DNA of 9,025 nt, taken from NCBI GenBank assembly GCA_011043375.1, contig DQYP01000043.1, positions 1 through 9,025 of the forward strand, in the 5' to 3' direction. Within the stretch, counting starts at the first letter, position 1, and each line of letters opens with the position of its first letter. The position numbers were made by a program, and so were the translations under genes. The notes under the pieces are model-generated. The model was not told the origin of the DNA. It was given only the letters and a program-made list of their open reading frames with translations, and made no database searches. Origin of the DNA: Thermotogaceae bacterium (lineage in GTDB: Bacteria > Thermotogota > Thermotogae > B21-G9 > HyVt-16). Below, one piece after another: positions 6,030-9,025 of the stretch.

Positions 6030-6079
6030 CCTGCAAAAACGATTTTTTGATTAAAAGTTTTTGAATTTCGAAACAACAA

Positions 6080-6101
6080 AATGATTTTTCGGTAAATCAT
6101 T
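6080..6101 (-). terminator. Weak hairpin at the end of the ygiQ-like gene
   Basis: AATGATTT (6101-6094) and AAATCATT (6087-6080) form an 8-bp A/T-rich stem with a 6-nt loop, followed by TTGTTGTTT. The stem includes the TGA stop of the radical SAM gene. It is the only candidate end of the NIF3-like/YgiQ unit before the tRNA-Thr promoter. It is weak, so read-through into the ribosomal operon is possible. Confidence 0.45.
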
Positions 6102-7797
6102 TCAAATGAAAAAGAATCTCTTTTTGCCATCGCCTGTTCTTTTCAGATTTTTCGACAAAAACTTTTTCGTTCGTGAAAGGATCCAAACCTGTATAATACA
6201 TAGTGGTTGAAATCGTGGATGGAGTAGGAGTAAAAATTTGCACTTGTTGTGGTCTGTATTTCAATTCGTTTTTCACAAATTCGCGAAGTTTCAGAGCTTC
6301 TTTTTTTCCACTTCCAGGATGTGCTGCTATGAGATATACGATGATATATTGTTTTTTTCGTAACTTTTTATTGATCTCTTGAAATTTCTTTTGGAACTCT
6401 ATAAATTTCTTTATGCTTGGTTTTCTCATCAATTTCAAAACTTTCGAATCGGAATGTTCAGGTGCGAGTTTCAATTGGCCTGAAACATGATCTTTGGAGA
6501 TTTTTGTTATGAAGAGATCTTTGTAATCTTTATCAGCAAGAACTAGATCATGTCTTATGCCGGAAGCAACAAAAACTTTTTTGACCTCTGGAAGTTTTTT
6601 CAATTCATCCAAGAGCTCAATGTACTTTGAATGATCCACTTTGAGACTCGGGCAGACATCGGGAAATATACACATTCTTTCTTTACAAGTTCCTTGTTTC
6701 ATTTTTTTTATACACTCGTATCCATACATATTGGCAGTTGGTCCACCGACATCGGAAATAACTCCTTTGAAATCCTTAAGATTTGCTATTCTTTTTGCTT
6801 CCTTGATTATGGATTTTTTACTTCTCCAGACCACCAAATTTCCTTGATGGATTGTTATAGCACAAAACGCACATCCACCATAGCAACCTCTGTGTGATGT
6901 TATCGAGAATTTTACAGTCTCTATAGCTTTTACACGCCCTTTTTTTAGACATTCCGGATGAACTTCTCGGGTATAATTTAAATCGTAAATATGGTCGAGT
7001 TCCTTCTGATTTAAAGGGAATTGAGGAGGATTTTGTATAACCCATTGTGTCCCATGGAGTTGTGCTAATTTTTTTCCTCTGATTGGATCATTCTCAAGGT
7101 AAAAAGTTTTAAACGCCTTGGCGTATTCAAGTTTATCAGCTTTGACTTTTTCAAGTGATGGCAATATCAAAGCATCATTGGGTGGTTCTCTTGTCCAATA
7201 GACCACACCTCTCAATTTAAAACAATCTTCAATTGTACCGCCATTTATGAGAATATTTGCTACTTGGACTATGGTTTTTTCTGCCATTCCGTAAACCAGA
7301 AGATCTGCTTTTGAATCAAGCAATATCGACCTTCTAACTGAGTTACTCCACCAATCATAGTGTGCTAATCTTCTCAAACTCGCTTCTATTCCGCCTATTA
7401 TTATTGGAACATCTTTGAAGTATCTTTTGATTAAGTTTGAGTAAACTATCGTTGCCCTATCAGGACGCTTTCCAAATAAACCACCGGGAGTGTAGGCATC
7501 GGTTTTCCTTTTTCTTCGGGAGGCGGTGTAATTCGCAACCATTGAATCCACATTACCAGCTGTTACACCAAAAAACAGTTTAGGTCTTCCAAGACGTGTA
7601 ATATCATGCGGGGTTTTCCAATCAGGTTGAGATATAATACCTACTTTCAACCCTATATCTTCCAAAACTCTTGCTATTAAAGCAACACCAAAACTTGGAT
7701 GATCAACATATGCATCACCCGTCACTAAAATAACATCCAACTCTTTCCAACCAAGACTTTCAATTTCAGTTTTTGTCATGGGTAATTGTGTTTTCAT
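6097..7797 (-). CDS. YgiQ-type (UPF0313) radical SAM protein
   Basis: This is a 566-aa radical SAM protein of the YgiQ family. A three-Cys motif, C305-x3-C309-x2-C312 (in SHRGCYGGCAFC), should hold the [4Fe-4S] cluster that cleaves S-adenosylmethionine. The N-terminal part (about 20-200: DVILVTGDAYVDHPSFGVAL, IIIGGIEASLRRLAHYDWW) is the family's own domain, with a B12-binding-like feel that I did not confirm. After the core lie four more Cys (362, 371, 376, 382), which could bind a second metal centre, and TPTPSTISTTMYYTGLDP near the end. The reaction and substrate are unknown. ATG 7797 overlaps the upstream NIF3-like stop as ATGA, implying coupling; no strong ribosome binding site is seen. 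Met7 is an alternative start, but the LPMTK region aligns with my recollection of relatives from before that Met. Confidence 0.9.
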   Translation of the reverse strand: MKTQLPMTKTEIESLGWKELDVILVTGDAYVDHPSFGVALIARVLEDIGLKVGIISQPDWKTPHDITRLGRPKLFFGVTAGNVDSMVANYTASRRKRKTDAYTPGGLFGKRPDRATIVYSNLIKRYFKDVPIIIGGIEASLRRLAHYDWWSNSVRRSILLDSKADLLVYGMAEKTIVQVANILINGGTIEDCFKLRGVVYWTREPPNDALILPSLEKVKADKLEYAKAFKTFYLENDPIRGKKLAQLHGTQWVIQNPPQFPLNQKELDHIYDLNYTREVHPECLKKGRVKAIETVKFSITSHRGCYGGCAFCAITIHQGNLVVWRSKKSIIKEAKRIANLKDFKGVISDVGGPTANMYGYECIKKMKQGTCKERMCIFPDVCPSLKVDHSKYIELLDELKKLPEVKKVFVASGIRHDLVLADKDYKDLFITKISKDHVSGQLKLAPEHSDSKVLKLMRKPSIKKFIEFQKKFQEINKKLRKKQYIIVYLIAAHPGSGKKEALKLREFVKNELKYRPQQVQIFTPTPSTISTTMYYTGLDPFTNEKVFVEKSEKNRRWQKEILFHLK

Positions 7798-8615
7798 TCA
7801 ACTATTCCCAACTTTGTGACTTTCAGGCCATTTTTTTCCAAAATCCTTGCGAATTCATTCAGTCCCACGGAATCGCTGGCAATATGCCCTGCAACGATGA
7901 GATTGCCTTGTAAGTTCTCCTTTCTAAGTTCATATATATCGGATAGATTCATGTGAAGAACTAATACAGTTCCCACACCATTTCTCCAATAAGCTTTAAT
8001 GACATTAGCACCACCATTGGTTCCACCAGCGAAAGCAACGCACAATTTTCCCACAAAGTTACTTGGGTTTCCTACAACAATTAAAGGTTTCGTAACTGCA
8101 TTTTTGTATTCTGGCATTTTGCATAGAATATCTATCAACTCTGAAACTTTAAGATTTCTCTTATCAGATATACTTCTCTCCAAATGTTCTTCCACGAGCT
8201 TTTCCATCATAAAATCGCAAGGATAATGGACATTCATGAAAGGCATATTTATCAATCTGGCAAAATCAACCAGATGCTTCCAATTAGATGTGTGAGCTCT
8301 AAGCATCATTTCTTCCTGGCGTTTCATAATAGCTGATTGTGCCTCATTTATTGGTACACCATGTTCCACCAGGGTTTCCATTTGTTCTTCAATAACTTTG
8401 TATAATTCAACGGCCGCATTCATTCCTGCAGGATGATGAGCTATCACTGCATCGTATCCCATGTTCTTTGCGGTCCAGAGAATCCCAGCGTCTGCGTCAA
8501 CCGTTAAAAGGACTTTTTTTATGTTTTCACCATGAACATAAATCTGTGAATCGCGAGGAACCTCATCCAATCTAGCCATTTTCAATGCGAGATTCATGAT
8601 CTGTTCGGTTGTCAT
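7794..8615 (-). CDS. NIF3-like (dinuclear metal centre) family protein
   Basis: The 273-aa product resembles the NIF3/YbgI family of hexameric proteins with a two-metal site and no settled function. Seen: VLLTVDADAG (about 35-44), then DAVIAHHPAG with the paired His 60-61 typical of the metal site; MNVHYPCD (His130); a Gly-rich VAFAGGTNGGANVI strand-turn (193-206); and VAGHIASDSVGLNEFA (His243, Asp247), resembling the family's C-terminal GHxxSE segment but with Asp for Glu. The usual central tail motif is poorly kept, so this is a diverged member. ATG 8615 is preferred over ATG 8630 because GGGGGT lies 7 nt before it and would be inside the longer reading. Its stop overlaps the radical SAM start by 4 nt. 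The family assignment is from motifs only; the role is unknown. Confidence 0.72.
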   Translation of the reverse strand: MTTEQIMNLALKMARLDEVPRDSQIYVHGENIKKVLLTVDADAGILWTAKNMGYDAVIAHHPAGMNAAVELYKVIEEQMETLVEHGVPINEAQSAIMKRQEEMMLRAHTSNWKHLVDFARLINMPFMNVHYPCDFMMEKLVEEHLERSISDKRNLKVSELIDILCKMPEYKNAVTKPLIVVGNPSNFVGKLCVAFAGGTNGGANVIKAYWRNGVGTVLVLHMNLSDIYELRKENLQGNLIVAGHIASDSVGLNEFARILEKNGLKVTKLGIVE

Positions 8616-8622
8616 AAAACAT

Positions 8623-8628
8623 ACCCCC
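8623..8628 (-). promoter_or_regulatory. Probable ribosome binding site of the NIF3-like gene
   Basis: GGGGGT is spaced 7 nt from ATG 8615. It is G-rich rather than GGAGG, so pairing with 16S rRNA would need G-U pairs. It decides in favour of 8615, because the upstream ATG 8630 would place the site within the coding sequence. Confidence 0.5.
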
Positions 8629-8644
8629 ATTTGATATAAAAGGA

Positions 8645-8664
8645 TTCTGTTAACTAAAAGTATT
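8645..8664. repeat. Direct repeat, copy A
   Basis: TTCTGTTAACTAAAAGTATT matches copy B (8723-8742) at 19 of 20 positions, with GTTAAC at its centre. GG lies just left of both copies and ACCCCC about 15-20 bp further left in each, so the duplicated unit may be longer and degraded. It lies in the leader of the NIF3-like gene. Confidence 0.85.
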
Positions 8665-8696
8665 TAAATTTATCAAAAACTCATTGTTCTTTAAAT

Positions 8697-8709
8697 GGGG
8701 GGCACCCCC
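8697..8709. repeat. G-run/C-run inverted repeat
   Basis: Six G followed by CA and five C can form a 5-bp all-GC stem with a 3-nt loop on either strand. No T-run follows in either direction, so it is not a standard terminator. It sits between the two 20-bp repeats. Confidence 0.5.
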
Positions 8710-8722
8710 TACAATACCTTGG

Positions 8723-8742
8723 TTCTGTTAACTAAGAGTATT
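8723..8742. repeat. Direct repeat, copy B
   Basis: TTCTGTTAACTAAGAGTATT is the second copy of the 20-bp repeat, 78 bp from copy A and differing at one base (A to G). Confidence 0.85.
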
Positions 8743-8773
8743 GATACAAAAAGACTTATTGCTTGTTAGGATA

Positions 8774-8806
8774 AGATTCCTCGTCACTATCGTTCCTCGG
8801 AATGAC
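8774..8806. repeat. Dispersed-repeat-like unit, inverted orientation
   Basis: This stretch runs from GATTCCTCG to CGGAATGACA. Its right end is the approximate inverse of the TGTCATCCCGA units at 8823 and 8850, and it can also fold on itself through ATTCC and GGAAT. Together these look like a palindromic dispersed repeat of the type common in intergenic regions. Confidence 0.6.
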
Positions 8807-8822
8807 AAAAAAACAAGAAAAA

Positions 8823-8843
8823 TGTCATCCCGAACGTATGTGA
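8823..8843. repeat. Dispersed-repeat-like unit, direct copy 1
   Basis: TGTCATCCCGAACGTATGTG plus A matches the unit at 8850-8870 at 20 of 21 positions. This copy lacks the GGGATCTTTT tail found after the second copy, so it appears truncated. Confidence 0.8.
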
Positions 8844-8849
8844 TGTATT

Positions 8850-8880
8850 TGTCATCCCGAACGAATGTGAGGGATCTTTT
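8850..8880. repeat. Dispersed-repeat-like unit, direct copy 2
   Basis: TGTCATCCCGAACGAATGTG followed by AGGGATCTTTT is the fuller copy. Repeats of this general form (GTCATCC, CGAA, GGGATCT) are scattered in intergenic regions of many bacterial genomes. Confidence 0.8.
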
Positions 8881-9001
8881 ATCCTCAACTACTATTACTT
8901 CTTAGACTTTTCAAAGACTTCAATAATATTCATCAGCTATTTCTGATTTATCGTATATCATCATCACTACTAAATTACACTATCAGCGATGCGTTTGCAA
9001 C

Positions 9002-9025
9002 TTATTTGTTTTCCTCTTCTTTATA
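9002..9025 (-). CDS. Possible C-terminal tail of an upstream gene
   Basis: In one minus-strand frame the last bases read YKEEENK followed by TAA. A Lys/Glu-rich end is plausible for a real protein whose body lies outside the window, but seven codons are not evidence of function. It could equally be chance. Confidence 0.2.
   Translation of the reverse strand, partial: YKEEENK

Larger units (their letters stand above)
8631..9025. other. Non-coding, repeat-bearing intergenic region
   Basis: About 390 bases without a recognisable complete gene lie upstream of the NIF3-like gene. The stretch holds a duplicated 20-bp sequence, a run of G then C that can form a short hairpin (8697-8709), and dispersed-repeat-like units (8774-8881). 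From 8882 to about 9000 I see only A/T-rich sequence with stops in all frames. No promoter with good -35 and -10 boxes was found for the NIF3-like gene. Confidence 0.7.

Noticed and set aside
5788..6036. 82-codon minus-strand open frame
   Set aside because: It runs through tRNA-Tyr and tRNA-Thr; the peptide (VAQLGERLTCNQQVGGSIPS type) is the familiar false translation of tRNA genes.
8645..8742. CRISPR array
   Set aside because: Only two copies of a 20-bp repeat, 58-bp spacing, no further units and no cas genes.
8890..8990. Short minus-strand reading frame (MMIYDKSEIADEYY)
   Set aside because: Only 14 codons, no ribosome binding site of quality, stops close upstream.

Overview
The window looks like a chromosomal segment of a Thermotogota (Thermotogales-like) bacterium. 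The grounds are a NusG of 355 residues that carries the large insertion domain typical of Thermotoga, L1 and L11 lengths (233 and 141 aa) that match what I recall for Thermotoga, and strongly Thermotoga-like ribosomal protein sequences. The DNA is AT-rich, with strong GGAGG-type ribosome binding sites. I cannot fix the genus by eye. All recognisable genes lie on the minus strand, so transcription runs from right to left.

The left two thirds (about 1-6030) is one ribosome, transcription and translocation cluster. In transcription order it reads: a perfect-consensus promoter (6001-6029), tRNA-Thr(TGT), tRNA-Tyr(GTA), rpmG (L33), tRNA-Trp(CCA), secE, nusG, rplK (L11), rplA (L1), an L10 leader with a terminator, rplJ (L10), rplL (L7/L12), a long intergenic hairpin, and the first 616 codons of rpoB, which leaves the window at its left edge. 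This is the classic secE-nusG-rplKAJL-rpoBC order with tRNAs and L33 at its head. Three RNA elements could tune dosage along the transcript: paired hairpins before rplK, a leader/antiterminator/terminator set before rplJL, and a 20-bp stem with one bulge between rplL and rpoB.

To the right, two genes overlap by 4 nt (ATGA) and are probably co-transcribed: a diverged NIF3-like protein (7794-8615) followed by a YgiQ-type (UPF0313) radical SAM protein (6097-7797). A weak hairpin ends this unit just before the tRNA-Thr promoter.

The right end (8631-9025) holds no recognisable complete gene. It contains a 20-bp sequence duplicated 78 bp apart just upstream of the NIF3-like gene, a G/C-run hairpin, and dispersed-repeat-type units of the 'TGTCATCCCGAACG' kind in direct and inverted orientation. 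The last few bases may be the tail of another minus-strand gene.

I see no new defence or mobile system. The most interesting material is the regulatory RNA architecture of the ribosomal operon, the little-characterised NIF3-like/YgiQ pair, and residue changes in the rifampicin and fork-loop region of RpoB.
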